From assembly GCA_034663635.1 (NCBI GenBank), contig JAXDJH010000007.1, positions 1 through 64,000 of the forward strand: a DNA stretch of 64,000 nucleotides, given 5' to 3'. The notes beneath the pieces are model-generated. The model saw only the letters and a list, made by a program, of their open reading frames with translations, was not told where the DNA came from and searched no databases. Each line of letters begins with the position of its first letter. Position 1 is the stretch's first letter. Below are positions 16,451 to 26,064 of this stretch, in pieces. The position numbers and the translations under genes were made by a program. This DNA is from JAXDJH01 sp034663635 (lineage in GTDB: Bacteria; Actinomycetota; CADDZG01; WHSQ01).

Positions 16451-16491
16451 GGGCAGCGGGTTAATTCAAAGTCTCGAAAGGCGGGGGCGCG

Positions 16492-18870
16492 ATGTTGAGT
16501 AGCACTGGGGCCAGGAAGCGTTCTGTGGTTGGTCGGTTTAGGGCGGGGGCTCTAGTGCTGAGCGCCGGACTTCTCGTCGGTTCGTTGGCGACCCCGGGCG
16601 CAGCCGCTTCGCTCGAAAGCATCAATGCCGTCGGCAGCGTCGAGCAGGTGTACGTCACCGGCCTCAACTCGGGCGCGCAGGCATCGCTGATCGACCCCCA
16701 AGGGGCCACCGTGATGACCCAGACCGTCAACTCGCTCGGCGGGGTCCTGTTCCGTGAGGTCGCTGCCGGCGAGGGTTACCGTGTCGAGTCCGAAGGTATC
16801 CAGTCCGACCCACTCGTGGTCCACGAATACAAACCGAACGACGCAGCTCCTTGGGATGCGAGCGTCTACAACCAGTCGATACCATCCAGTGGCTACTCCT
16901 ACTTGACGACCCGCGACGGCACGAAGCTCGCGCTCTCCGTGCATCTGCCGACCAGCCCGGCCACCCTGCCGGTGCCTAAGGTCGGCACCCCGCCCGATGG
17001 GCACGGCGCACCTTTGACCCCTCCGTATCCAACGCTGATCGAGTACTCGGGCTACGCGTACGCGCAGCCGGAAGGCCCCCAGAGCGGCATCGCGGTCCTC
17101 GCGAACGCGATGGGCTTCGCCGTGGTCGACATCCAGATGCGAGGGACGGGCTGCTCTGCCGGCGCCTTCGACTTCTTCGAGCCCCTCCAGGGTCTCGACG
17201 GGTACGACATCGTCGAGACGATCGCCAACCAGCCCTGGGTCAAGGGTCACAAAGTCGGCATGATGGGTATCTCTTACGGCGGTATCAGCCAGCTCTTCAC
17301 CGCCCAGTATCAGCCACCGTCTCTTGCCGCGATCTCGCCTCTGTCGGTGATCGATGCGACTGCAACGACGCTCTATCCCGGCGGCAACCTCAGCACCGGC
17401 TTCGCCCTGGCCTGGGCCGAGGAACGGCAGCACGAAGCAGAACCTGCGGGGGAGGGACACGGACAGGGATACGCGTGGGACCGGATCCAGGCTGGAGACA
17501 CGACGTGCCTGGAGAATCAGGTGCTCCATCCCGAGGCCGCCCAGCTGCGAGAGAAGATCGACGCCAACAACCATTACGTGGCCGAGGTCGCCGACCCGCT
17601 CGACCCCGTGACCTTCGTCGACAAGATCAACGTGCCAACTTTCCTCGTCTGCCAGTGGCAGGACGAGCAAACCGGCGGCCACTGCCCCGAGCTCGTCGAG
17701 AAGTTCACCGGCACCGATAAGAAATGGTTCACGTTCACCAACGGTGCCCACATCGACTCGCTGGATCCGGAGACCTACAACCGCTGGTACGACTTTCTCC
17801 AGCTGTACGTCGCGGATCAGCCTCCGGCCGTCATGCAGGGACCAACGCGCGCAGCAGCGCCGGCCGTTTACCAGCTGGCTTTCGGTCTTCCCCCTCAGGA
17901 CAGCGCCGTTACCCTCCCGCCGGATCCGATCCAAGCGATGCCGACCTACGACCTGGCGCTTGCAGCCTTCGAGAAGCTGCCGATGGTCCGCGTGCTGTTC
18001 GAGAACGGCGCGGGGACGTCGCCGACCGGGCAGAAGATCCCGGGCAATCCTTATCCCGCGTTCGAGCGGTCCTACGACAGCTGGCCGATCGCTGGGACCG
18101 CGGCTCAGACCTGGTACTTCGGTCCCAACGGGACGCTGTCGAACAACCTCCCGACGACCGGTGGGATCGACCACTACTACTCGGACCCGAACGCGGTTCC
18201 CTTGACCAACTACGCGGGCGGTACCGGCACCGGTGACCTCTGGGGCAACGCGTCGCAGTGGCACTGGAACTGGCAGCAGAACCCCGAGGGAACTGCGGTC
18301 TCCTACGTTTCCGACCCCATGACGTCAGACACGACCGTCGTCGGCGCCGGCGCGATCTATGCGTGGGTGCGAACGGCGAACCCAGACGCCGACCTTCAGG
18401 CGACGATCACCGAGGTTCGCCCGGACGGCAAGGAGACGTTCGTGCAGAACGGTTACATGAGAACGAGCATCCGCAAGCTCTCGACCGACTCCCAGAACAT
18501 GTTCAAGCGACCGAGCGAGTTGCTCCGCCCCATCCCGACCTTCACGTTCGAGGACGCGATCGACATGCCCGCGGGAACCTTCGAACAGGTTGCGATCCCG
18601 CTCTATTACCAGGGCCATGTCTATAGGGCCGGGTCGCGGATCCGAGTAACGATCGCTGGGCCGAACGGCCAGCAGCCGGTCTGGTCGTTCAGCGAGTCGC
18701 TTCCGGCCGGCGGAGTGGACTTCTCGTTCTCTCCGACCCAGCCGTCGAAGCTCGTGCTGCCCGTGATCGCGGGCAGTCCGCCTGCACCCACGGCTCTGCC
18801 GGCTTGCCCGAGCTTGCGCAATCAGCCGTGCCGGACCTACCAAGCGATCGTGAATCAGACCGCGACTTAA
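16492..18870 (+). CDS. Secreted CocE/NonD (X-Pro dipeptidyl peptidase-like) serine hydrolase
   Basis: A 792-residue exported alpha/beta hydrolase. A signal peptide is visible to about residue 39 (ALVLSAGLLVGSLATPGAAA). The catalytic triad is plausible as S261 in MGISYGG, D391 in CQWQDEQ and H420 in NGAHIDS. VVDIQMRGTGCSAGAFDFFEP is the family oxyanion/cap region. The C-terminal third is the PepX_C jelly roll (SYVSDPMTSDTTVVGAGAIYAWVRT... RSRIRVTIAG). Relatives cleave acyl or aminoacyl bonds (cocaine esterase, X-Pro peptidases, acylases), so the substrate is uncertain. It follows a structured 5' leader. Confidence 0.9.
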   Translation: MLSSTGARKRSVVGRFRAGALVLSAGLLVGSLATPGAAASLESINAVGSVEQVYVTGLNSGAQASLIDPQGATVMTQTVNSLGGVLFREVAAGEGYRVESEGIQSDPLVVHEYKPNDAAPWDASVYNQSIPSSGYSYLTTRDGTKLALSVHLPTSPATLPVPKVGTPPDGHGAPLTPPYPTLIEYSGYAYAQPEGPQSGIAVLANAMGFAVVDIQMRGTGCSAGAFDFFEPLQGLDGYDIVETIANQPWVKGHKVGMMGISYGGISQLFTAQYQPPSLAAISPLSVIDATATTLYPGGNLSTGFALAWAEERQHEAEPAGEGHGQGYAWDRIQAGDTTCLENQVLHPEAAQLREKIDANNHYVAEVADPLDPVTFVDKINVPTFLVCQWQDEQTGGHCPELVEKFTGTDKKWFTFTNGAHIDSLDPETYNRWYDFLQLYVADQPPAVMQGPTRAAAPAVYQLAFGLPPQDSAVTLPPDPIQAMPTYDLALAAFEKLPMVRVLFENGAGTSPTGQKIPGNPYPAFERSYDSWPIAGTAAQTWYFGPNGTLSNNLPTTGGIDHYYSDPNAVPLTNYAGGTGTGDLWGNASQWHWNWQQNPEGTAVSYVSDPMTSDTTVVGAGAIYAWVRTANPDADLQATITEVRPDGKETFVQNGYMRTSIRKLSTDSQNMFKRPSELLRPIPTFTFEDAIDMPAGTFEQVAIPLYYQGHVYRAGSRIRVTIAGPNGQQPVWSFSESLPAGGVDFSFSPTQPSKLVLPVIAGSPPAPTALPACPSLRNQPCRTYQAIVNQTAT

Positions 18871-18956
18871 GAGCCAAGCCCTTCACCTGGGCGGGATTCC
18901 CAGTGCCGCGTCTCTGAGTAGGTTCGCTCAGATGACGAGGAAAGGGGATCTCGCCC

Positions 18957-19346
18957 ATGGATGAACTGGAAACGGTCAACGTTCGCTACATGGTCGATGA
19001 CGTCGAAGAAGCGATCGAGTTCTACACGACGCACTTCGGCTTCACGGTCCTAAGCAGCATGCCGCCCGCGTTCGCAGACGTCGGGCTCGGCAACCTCCGC
19101 CTCCTTCTGAGTGGGCCGAAGAGCTCCGCCGGACGCCCGATGCCCGACGGAGAGCAGCCCGCTGCGGGTGGGTGGAATCGCATCCATCTCCTCACGTCGG
19201 ATCTGACCGCCGAGATCGCGCGACTCCGAGCCGAAGGCGTGACTTTCCGCAACGACGTCGTCACGGGGCCGGGTGGATCTCAGATCCTCATCCAGGATCC
19301 GTCCGGGAATCTCGTCGAGCTCTTTCAACCCGCCGGTCGGCAATGA
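18957..19346 (+). CDS. VOC-family (glyoxalase/bleomycin-resistance-type) protein
   Basis: A 129-residue protein with the two VOC half-modules: NVRYMVDDVEEAIEFYTTHFGF (residues 8-29) and NRIHLLTSDLTAEIARLRAEGV...ILIQDPSGNLVELFQPA (74-126). The H and E positions of the metal site (IHLL, VELF) are kept. The substrate is not predictable. It ends 10 bases before the LigD polymerase gene and may be co-transcribed with it. Confidence 0.9.
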   Translation: MDELETVNVRYMVDDVEEAIEFYTTHFGFTVLSSMPPAFADVGLGNLRLLLSGPKSSAGRPMPDGEQPAAGGWNRIHLLTSDLTAEIARLRAEGVTFRNDVVTGPGGSQILIQDPSGNLVELFQPAGRQ

Positions 19347-19356
19347 TTCAACCGAT

Positions 19357-20373
19357 ATGACACCTAGCCCCGCGAAGGAAGAGATCCTCACGATCGATAA
19401 CCGTGAGGTCCGGATCACGAGTCCAGACAAGGTGTTCTTTCCCGAGAGGGGGGAGACCAAGCTCGATCTCGTAAACCACTACGTACGATTCGCCGAGCCC
19501 CTCATGCGCACGATGGGCGGGCGACCCCTGCTTCTGCAGCGTTTCCCGAATGGCGCGACCGGGACGTCCTTCTACCAAAAGCGGGTTCCCGACTCGGCCC
19601 CCGAGTGGCTGGAGACGACGACGGTTTCAACGCCGAACGGAACCGAGTCGCGCGCGCTCGTTGCAGCCGATCTCGCGCACATAGCCTGGGCGGTGAACCT
19701 CGGGTGTCTCGGCTTCCATGTCTGGCCGTACCTCGCCGCTCAACCTGAGTTCACCGACGAATTGCGACTCGACCTCGATCCGCAGCCCGGCACCGACTTC
19801 ACTCACATCCGCGCTGCCGCGCACGAACTCAAGGGACTCCTCGACGAGTTGGGAGTCGTCGGTTATCCCAAGACGACGGGAAACAAAGGGCTGCACGTGT
19901 ACGTCCGGCTCGAGTCCCAGTGGGACTCGTATCAGGTTCGGTCCGCAGCCGTCGCGGTCGCACGAGAGCTCGAACGGCGCAACCCGGACGTGATCACGGC
20001 GGAATGGTGGAAGGAAGATCGCGGCGAGCGGGTGTTCGTGGACTTCAACCAGAACGCGCCGCACAAAACGGTCTTCGGAGCGTGGTGCGTGCGCTCGCGC
20101 GCGGGGGCTCAGGTGTCGACGCCCCTCGCTTGGGACGACGTTGACGTGATCCACCCCGACGAGCTCACGATCGCGTCGCTTCCCGTTCGGATCGAGAAGC
20201 ACGGCGATCCCTGGGAGGAGATGAACGCGGATCCGCAGTCACTCGAGCCTTTCCTCGAGATGCAGAAACGGGACAAAGCTAGCGGTCTTCACGACGCGCC
20301 GTGGCCCCCCGTCTACCCCAAGCAGCCAGATGAGCCACCCCGGGTCTCCCGAAGCCGCGCGAAGAAGTCCTGA
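19357..20373 (+). CDS. LigD polymerase-domain protein (stand-alone PolDom)
   Basis: A 338-residue archaeo-eukaryotic primase-type polymerase of the LigD family, acting in non-homologous end joining or base-excision gap filling. Metal-binding D139 and D141 (LRLDLDPQ) and D229 (VFVDFNQN) sit almost exactly where the family's catalytic triad lies. TSPDKVFFPERGETKLDLVNHY is the conserved N terminus, and TTGNKGLHVYVRL is another family block. There is no ligase or phosphoesterase domain, and no ku gene lies nearby. The ATG at 19357 gives the canonical N terminus. Confidence 0.93.
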   Translation: MTPSPAKEEILTIDNREVRITSPDKVFFPERGETKLDLVNHYVRFAEPLMRTMGGRPLLLQRFPNGATGTSFYQKRVPDSAPEWLETTTVSTPNGTESRALVAADLAHIAWAVNLGCLGFHVWPYLAAQPEFTDELRLDLDPQPGTDFTHIRAAAHELKGLLDELGVVGYPKTTGNKGLHVYVRLESQWDSYQVRSAAVAVARELERRNPDVITAEWWKEDRGERVFVDFNQNAPHKTVFGAWCVRSRAGAQVSTPLAWDDVDVIHPDELTIASLPVRIEKHGDPWEEMNADPQSLEPFLEMQKRDKASGLHDAPWPPVYPKQPDEPPRVSRSRAKKS

Positions 20374-20376
20374 GTT

Positions 20377-21126
20377 CTATGCCACCATCGCGCGCAGGAG
20401 TACGACGATCCGATCGTCGTCGCTCGCTGCCTCGCATTCCCTGAGAAGTGCCGATACGCCCGCGCTCAAAGCCCGCTCGAGTTCATCCCGCTGAAGCGAT
20501 TGCACAAGCACATGCTTGAACGCGTCGCGAATCTCTGACGGCAACTGTTCGAAGCCTTTGGCATAGAAGGCCGGCAGCTCGAGGCGAAGGCAGGCGAGAT
20601 GCATGGCGCTGTAGCGAAGCTGTGTGATGGCGTGCTCTGCTTGCCACCATTGTTGGCGTTCGATGCAGACTCGCGAATGGCGCGCCCAGATCATCGCCCA
20701 GCCGAGAAGTTCCTCGCGGGCAACGGGGCCCTTGAGGTTGGGCTCGTGCGCTTCGCCGAACAGAAGCTTGAACCGCGGACTGCTGGCTCGGAACTCCGAG
20801 GCCGGAGATACGGACACATCGAGCTGCAGGTAGTCGTGAAAGAAGAAGATTCGATATATCAGCGGGCCCGAAGTTAGGTCGAACAGATGAACCGCTTCGA
20901 ACCGTGAGACCAGTTCGCTCTTCCAGTCATCGAGGACGTCCGTTAGAGAGACCCCGTCGGCGATGCCGAACGTGAGATCGAGATCGGACCAGCGGTCACC
21001 GCCGCCTAGGGCGAGCGACCCAACCTCGGCCCCCGCTATTACGCGGGAGTCCCTCCGAGCGAGCGACAGCACGTGATCGCGGAGGCGATCCCGCTCTTGG
21101 ATGATGAACACGGCCCAATCATGCAA
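20377..21126 (-). CDS. Nucleotidyltransferase-fold protein (aminoglycoside-type)
   Basis: A 249-residue protein with the minimal nucleotidyltransferase motif: G36-S37 followed by D48 and D50 in SLALGGGDRWSDLDLTF, and a third carboxylate in QLDVSVSP. The C-terminal helical half (WARHSRVCIERQQWWQAEHAITQLRYSAMHL) resembles the substrate-binding bundle of aminoglycoside and lincosamide adenylyltransferases. The acceptor substrate is unknown. It is convergent with the LigD polymerase gene, only a few bases apart. Confidence 0.85.
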   Translation of the reverse strand: MHDWAVFIIQERDRLRDHVLSLARRDSRVIAGAEVGSLALGGGDRWSDLDLTFGIADGVSLTDVLDDWKSELVSRFEAVHLFDLTSGPLIYRIFFFHDYLQLDVSVSPASEFRASSPRFKLLFGEAHEPNLKGPVAREELLGWAMIWARHSRVCIERQQWWQAEHAITQLRYSAMHLACLRLELPAFYAKGFEQLPSEIRDAFKHVLVQSLQRDELERALSAGVSALLRECEAASDDDRIVVLLRAMVA

Positions 21127-21207
21127 GACCGAGAGTCATAGACGGCCCTCTTGCCGTCACGCTAGCGGGATGCGGTAGGACGCTGCACTTCTCGTAGTCT
21201 GAGGTGC

Positions 21208-22542
21208 ATGAAGGATCCGTCTCAGGAACTCCTCGACGAACTGTTCGAATATCTCCGCATCCCATCTATCTCTTCGGGAGGGGGAGACCCCGCCGATCTC
21301 GCAGCTTGCGCGGAATGGCTCAAGGCGAAGATCCAACGCTCGGGCGGCGATGCCCATGTGGTCACCGACCTCGGCAACCCCCTCGTAATCGGCGACCTGC
21401 CCGCATCGGCCCCCGACGCGCCGACCGTTCTCATCTACGGCCACTACGACGTGCAATCCCCGAACCCGGTGGAAGCATGGACGACGCCCCCATTCGCTCC
21501 TGAGATCCGAAACGGCCGGATCTACGCCCGAGGCGCCAGCGACGACAAGGGCAACTTCTATCCGCTGCTCTTCAGCGCTTGCCGGATGGCGATGGATAAA
21601 ACTCTGCCGGTGCACGTGCGCTGTTTCATCGAGGGCGAAGAGGAATCTGGCGGCACGAGCGCTCACTCTTGGATCACGAAGGACGAGGCCGGGGCCGACT
21701 GCGCGATCGTTTTCGACTCCGACATGCGGGACGCGGTGACCCCCGCGCTCACGATCGGCGTCCGAGGAATGCTGCAGTTCTCCTTAGATGTGAAGTCGGC
21801 CGACCACGACCTGCACTCCGGCATGTACGGCGGAGCCGCTCTGAACGCGGTTCACGTTCTCAACCGCATGCTGGATCAAGTTCTTCCGGGTCCCGACGGC
21901 TTGCTTCGCGACGAGCTCCGCGCAGGAATAGCTCCCCCTCGACCGGAGGAGCTCGAATCCTGGGCCCAGTTCAACCCGGGCGCCGATGAGATCGCGATGA
22001 GCGGGGGCCGGGCGATAAGCGAGGACGCTGCCACGCATTACTACGAGCACAACTGGGCCGATGCCTCCTTGGACGTGAACGGGATCGCAGGCGGAGATGC
22101 GGTGCAGAAGCGAACGATCATCCCCGCGGTCGCCAACGCGAAATTCTCGATTCGATTGGCGCCGGGGCAGAACCACCAGGAGATCGGCGCGACCGCCGAA
22201 CGACTCTTGCGATCTGCCGCGCCGGCTAACGCGGACGTGAACATCGAATGGAGCGGGGTCGATGCGGCGGTTTTCGACCCGCAACATCCGGCCCTCTTGA
22301 TCGCGGCCGACGCGTTGAAGGAAGTGTGCGGTGTCGAGACTGCGCTGCAGAGGGTTGGAGGGTCGATCCCCGTCCTGAAGGACTTCTACGACCGAGGCAT
22401 CGCGACGATCCTCAGTGGCTTTGCATTGGTAGACGACCAGATCCATGCGGTCGACGAGAGTTTTCGCCTGGAAAGCGTGGCTCTATGCGAAGCGGCGGCC
22501 GACAAGTTGTTCGAAAAGCTCGCCGATCTCCCGAAGCGCTAG
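21208..22542 (+). CDS. M20-family dipeptidase / metallopeptidase
   Basis: A 444-residue cytoplasmic zinc peptidase. Metal and catalytic residues are in YGHYDVQ (His ligand and catalytic Asp), GASDDKGN (bridging Asp), EGEEESGG (catalytic Glu and Glu ligand), FDSDM and a late His (IHAVDESF). The dimerisation domain begins near GVRGMLQFSLDVKSADHDLHSGMYGG. Architecture is closest to ArgE/DapE/CNDP-type dipeptidases. It is followed 22 bases later by the DUF1697 gene. Confidence 0.93.
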   Translation: MKDPSQELLDELFEYLRIPSISSGGGDPADLAACAEWLKAKIQRSGGDAHVVTDLGNPLVIGDLPASAPDAPTVLIYGHYDVQSPNPVEAWTTPPFAPEIRNGRIYARGASDDKGNFYPLLFSACRMAMDKTLPVHVRCFIEGEEESGGTSAHSWITKDEAGADCAIVFDSDMRDAVTPALTIGVRGMLQFSLDVKSADHDLHSGMYGGAALNAVHVLNRMLDQVLPGPDGLLRDELRAGIAPPRPEELESWAQFNPGADEIAMSGGRAISEDAATHYYEHNWADASLDVNGIAGGDAVQKRTIIPAVANAKFSIRLAPGQNHQEIGATAERLLRSAAPANADVNIEWSGVDAAVFDPQHPALLIAADALKEVCGVETALQRVGGSIPVLKDFYDRGIATILSGFALVDDQIHAVDESFRLESVALCEAAADKLFEKLADLPKR

Positions 22543-22564
22543 CCGGCGACAGCTTGGGAGGGTC

Positions 22565-23101
22565 ATGGTCTATGTAGCTCTCCTCCGCGGCATCAATGTC
22601 GGCGGGAAGAACCGAGTGGAAATGAAACGGCTGAAGACCGGCTTCGAGGACGCGGGCATGACGGCCGTCAGGACCTACATCAATTCCGGCAACGTCATCT
22701 TTTCGAGCACTATCCGCAGTAAGGCGCGGCTCGTCTCGCTCTTGGAGAAGACGATCGCCAAAGACACCGGTTTCCATGTCGACGTCCTGGTGCGCGACCT
22801 CAAGAGCATGCGAGCGGTGGCAAAGGCCATGCCCGCGAAATGGATCAACAGCGAGGTCATGAAATGCGACGTGCTGTTCTTATTCGATGATGTGGCTCGG
22901 CCCTCGGTCATGAATAGGCTCCCCATCAGGCCGGAGATCGAAGATGTGAAATACGCGTCGGGCGCAATCATCTGGAGGATCGACCGCAAGGATGCGACGA
23001 AAAGCGGATTGATGAAGCTTGTCGGGACCGACCTCTACAAACGGATGACCATAAGAAACTGCAATACCGTTCGAAAGCTCCTCGAGCTGATGGAAGCCTG
23101 A
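22565..23101 (+). CDS. DUF1697 family protein
   Basis: A 178-residue cytoplasmic protein with the DUF1697 hallmark N terminus (VALLRGINVGGKNRVEMKRL) followed by TYINSGNVIFSS and the C-terminal TIRNCNTVRKLLELM. The family is widespread and has no established function. The ATG at 22565 has GGGAGGG just upstream. Probably co-transcribed with the M20 peptidase. Confidence 0.93.
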   Translation: MVYVALLRGINVGGKNRVEMKRLKTGFEDAGMTAVRTYINSGNVIFSSTIRSKARLVSLLEKTIAKDTGFHVDVLVRDLKSMRAVAKAMPAKWINSEVMKCDVLFLFDDVARPSVMNRLPIRPEIEDVKYASGAIIWRIDRKDATKSGLMKLVGTDLYKRMTIRNCNTVRKLLELMEA

Positions 23102-23116
23102 GGCGCACCATCGGGC

Positions 23117-25972
23117 CTAGCGCATGTCCTGATCGGATAGCAACTTGAAGTTGTTGCCGGTTCCGAGACCGGGCCAGGCCATCAGCTTTAGACCGTAGCG
23201 GAGAGCCTGCCCTGGATTGAACCCACCGGTCTCCGGTGCCCAGGCAGCGACCTGTGCCTGAGCGGACTCGCCTTCTGAGGACAGGAAATTTCCGATGAGC
23301 AACGGTTTCAGGATCGGGCCGCCGCTGCGCATGGTTGCCAAGGGCGAGCGACCGTCGGGGCTGTAGCGCCACTTGTCGCCCTGGATGAACGCGATATCGG
23401 TCTGGCCGTTTCCGTTGAAGTCCGCCGCGACCGCGTCCTTGAAGGAACCCACGAGCTTGTTGTTGAGCTTGGCCCACGGCTCGGTGCCGCCGCTCGAGTA
23501 GGACCATGCGCCGTTCCTCACTGCGGCCACATCGGTGCCACGCTCGTCGTCAAACTCGCCGAAGAGCATTTCGGCGATCGGGGTGCTTGAAGACGCGGCC
23601 GGCGCCCAAGGGCCGCTTCTTCCATGCCAGATGTTCCACTGCTTGTCGCGCGTATAGAAGAGGTCGGTGAGGCCGTCGCCATCGAAGTCGCCAAATCGCA
23701 ATTCTTTGATCGGAACAGGCAACGCAGTGAGGGGCGCTAGATCCGCTCTACCGCTTTTTAGATACCCGAGGTTGCCGCTGACGTCGCGGTAGAGGACGTC
23801 GGTGACGCCATCGTTGTCGATGTCGGCAAAGGCGAGATCCCGGGTGCGCTTGTTGGACGCGTGCAGAAACTCCCAGGGGCGGCTGCCACCGCGAGAGAAG
23901 AACCATCCGGTGCCGTTCGCAACGAAGACGTCGGTGCGGCGGTCGCCGTCGAAGTCACCGGCCGCGACCTCCGTGGAATAGTCGGTATCGAACCGGTTGC
24001 CGCTGGCGTGGAAGTTGAATTGCTTCTGATCCTCGCCGATCCCCGAATCGCTCTTCTTCCACTTAAGGGAAACGGCCGAGTCAAGGTCATCGTGGACGAC
24101 GACGTTGTCGTGAAAAAAAGCGCCCTCTAATGGCTTTCCGCGCAGCATGAGCGCGGGCCGTGTCTTCACGAGGCTGTAGGTCTGCTCCCCGCGGATGGTG
24201 TTGTAGGCGATCTCGAATCTGTTGCCTGCATAGCCGCCATAGCCCGTATGGGCTGTTCCGTGAACATCGAAGTGCTGGTTGTACGAGCTTCCCTGCTTGT
24301 AGCCACCGGACAAGATGTAATTGAAGCGAGCCGCGTACCCGCTATACGCCCGCCCCGATGCGGCCACGGCATGGCGATTGTGGTCGAAGACATTTCCCTC
24401 GACCGTCGCGTAGGCGGCGGCGCCTACGACGACGCCATAGCCGCCTCCGTCCCTGGCATTGTGGTGCATGTAGTTGTGCTCGACGAGGAGCGTCCCCGCG
24501 TCGCTGAACTCGAGGTGGGGCCAGGCGGGATCCCAGTCCTTTGGAACCTTGTCCACGAGATCGCATCCGTCGTAGGTCGGCTCAGTAATACATCCTTGAA
24601 CGACGACGCCCCCGTGGGTCCACTGGCTGAACTCGTTGTCGGCGATCGTCACCCGGTGACCGAAGGCTTTTCTGCTTCCGTCGATGTCCTGACGGACGTT
24701 GATCGCCTCGACATAGGGGTCCTGATGCGCGTGATCACGGCCCGGCTGCGGGCCGATGAAGTTCAGACCCTGCACGCGCACGTCATTGCCCTCCACAACG
24801 AAGAGCGGGTACTCCTTTTCCATGTAAGTGGTGAAGAGGATGGGCCGGCTGCCCAGCTCGCCACGCTCTCCGATCAACTCGACCCCGGAGTGCAAGGGGA
24901 TGTCGTGAAGATGATCGCCGTTGCAGTCGACCATCTCCCATTCCTGATCTTTGGGGACGATCACCCGCCCAGCAAAATTCGAGCGCAACACGTCGTCGAG
25001 CTCGATCGCCGAGGAGACGATCCGCTCGGTCACCGGGCCCTCTGGTTCGGTGGCGCCGATCTCGACCTGAGCGGAGCCGCAGTTTCCGATGATCCGGACC
25101 GTCAGGGTCGCTGCGCGCGGCTCGGAGCCCGCACCACCACCGGGCGTCCCCGTGATCGTGATCTCGGTGTTAGCCGAGGGGATGGCATTTGGATCGACTG
25201 AAAGTCGCAAGGTTGTAGCACCATCGGTTCCCGAGACCGGGTTGGGCGAGAACGTTCCATTCATCCCGGCAGGGAGCCCAGAGATGCTCATCGCCACATT
25301 GCCATTCGACCCATTCAGTCTGCTGACTTCGATCGGGACATCGATGAAAGCACCCTGATGAACAGGGAGGGGGCCAACGCGGAGGGCGAAATCCGCGGGT
25401 GGTCCGGCCTCGGGGCGGGTCAACGACAAGTCGTCGAACCCGATCGTCTGGCTCCCGTTAGGAGGATCGGCGATCAACTCGAACGAAGCGATGTCCGGTG
25501 TCGCGCTTGAGGACGTGACACTCACCGATTGGTTGAAGGGTTGGCCTTGGACCACCGTGGCAGTGGATGTTCCGAGGCTCTCGCCCGCGGCGTTGCGGGC
25601 CGTCAGCGTTACTTGAGCCGGGGCGTTACCTACATCGGAGCCGATGAAGCCTACGAAAGCACTTACCCGACTCACCGTGCTGGTCAGCCGGCCGACGGTC
25701 CGAGGCGTATAGAACTCGCACGCGAAACAGAACGAAATGTCGGCGACCTGATTGCCTGAGTGGGCGATGCCCGGAGGAACCGCTCTTATGACGGGCAGTG
25801 CGCCGTCGCCTTGATCGGGCCCTGCAAAGGACACCCCGTGCGAGTTCTTGTACTGATCGGTGACGACGGTCCCTGGCTCGAGGTTGTCGAACGCCACAAC
25901 GGTCGCTGCGGCGCCTGCATCTGCCACGGCGAGCAAAAGGAGGAGTGTTCCGACCGCGACGGCGAGCCTCAT
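23117..25972 (-). CDS. Large secreted beta-helix protein with FG-GAP/VCBS repeats
   Basis: An exported protein of about 951 residues. The ATG at 25972 gives the signal peptide MRLAVAVGTLLLLLAVADAG; an upstream TTG at 26002 is less likely. Domain order: an N-terminal beta-sandwich ('FDNLEPGTVVTDQY' to 'IGFDDLSL', about residues 28-185), an Ig-like segment (about 190-290), a right-handed parallel beta-helix (about 320-620, with repeated ..IADNEFSQ.., ..LVEHNYMHHNA.., ..VEGNVFDHNRH..) and FG-GAP repeats (DFDGDRRTDVF, DIDNDGVTDVL, DFDGDGLTDLF, DFNGNGQTDIA). The helix type is usual for polysaccharide lyases or adhesins. A broken relative lies at 12678-12764. Confidence 0.88.
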   Translation of the reverse strand: MRLAVAVGTLLLLLAVADAGAAATVVAFDNLEPGTVVTDQYKNSHGVSFAGPDQGDGALPVIRAVPPGIAHSGNQVADISFCFACEFYTPRTVGRLTSTVSRVSAFVGFIGSDVGNAPAQVTLTARNAAGESLGTSTATVVQGQPFNQSVSVTSSSATPDIASFELIADPPNGSQTIGFDDLSLTRPEAGPPADFALRVGPLPVHQGAFIDVPIEVSRLNGSNGNVAMSISGLPAGMNGTFSPNPVSGTDGATTLRLSVDPNAIPSANTEITITGTPGGGAGSEPRAATLTVRIIGNCGSAQVEIGATEPEGPVTERIVSSAIELDDVLRSNFAGRVIVPKDQEWEMVDCNGDHLHDIPLHSGVELIGERGELGSRPILFTTYMEKEYPLFVVEGNDVRVQGLNFIGPQPGRDHAHQDPYVEAINVRQDIDGSRKAFGHRVTIADNEFSQWTHGGVVVQGCITEPTYDGCDLVDKVPKDWDPAWPHLEFSDAGTLLVEHNYMHHNARDGGGYGVVVGAAAYATVEGNVFDHNRHAVAASGRAYSGYAARFNYILSGGYKQGSSYNQHFDVHGTAHTGYGGYAGNRFEIAYNTIRGEQTYSLVKTRPALMLRGKPLEGAFFHDNVVVHDDLDSAVSLKWKKSDSGIGEDQKQFNFHASGNRFDTDYSTEVAAGDFDGDRRTDVFVANGTGWFFSRGGSRPWEFLHASNKRTRDLAFADIDNDGVTDVLYRDVSGNLGYLKSGRADLAPLTALPVPIKELRFGDFDGDGLTDLFYTRDKQWNIWHGRSGPWAPAASSSTPIAEMLFGEFDDERGTDVAAVRNGAWSYSSGGTEPWAKLNNKLVGSFKDAVAADFNGNGQTDIAFIQGDKWRYSPDGRSPLATMRSGGPILKPLLIGNFLSSEGESAQAQVAAWAPETGGFNPGQALRYGLKLMAWPGLGTGNNFKLLSDQDMR

Positions 25973-26064
25973 GCCCCTCACCCCCGAAGCCTGAGTGGTC
26001 AAAGGATGTCAAACAAGGGGGTTCGAAAGACCCTAGTCGTCTACGAGGTTGCCGTAATGAGCCC

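Noticed and set aside
16273..16491. A c-di-GMP (GEMM) or ydaO-type riboswitch
   Set aside because: GGGCAGCAAAGCAGG superficially recalls the GEMM core, but the conserved GACGCAAAGCC tetraloop-receptor arrangement and other class marks are absent.
16552..18264. Long open frame of 570 codons antisense to the CocE-type gene
   Set aside because: Arg/Val/Asp-rich low-information translation, no family motifs and no ribosome site. It lies opposite a gene with a complete catalytic triad; such mirror frames are common in GC-rich DNA.
24248..25201. Open frame of 317 codons antisense to the beta-helix/FG-GAP gene
   Set aside because: The minus strand has a signal peptide, beta-helix and FG-GAP repeats in one uninterrupted frame. 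The antisense frame has no recognisable feature.
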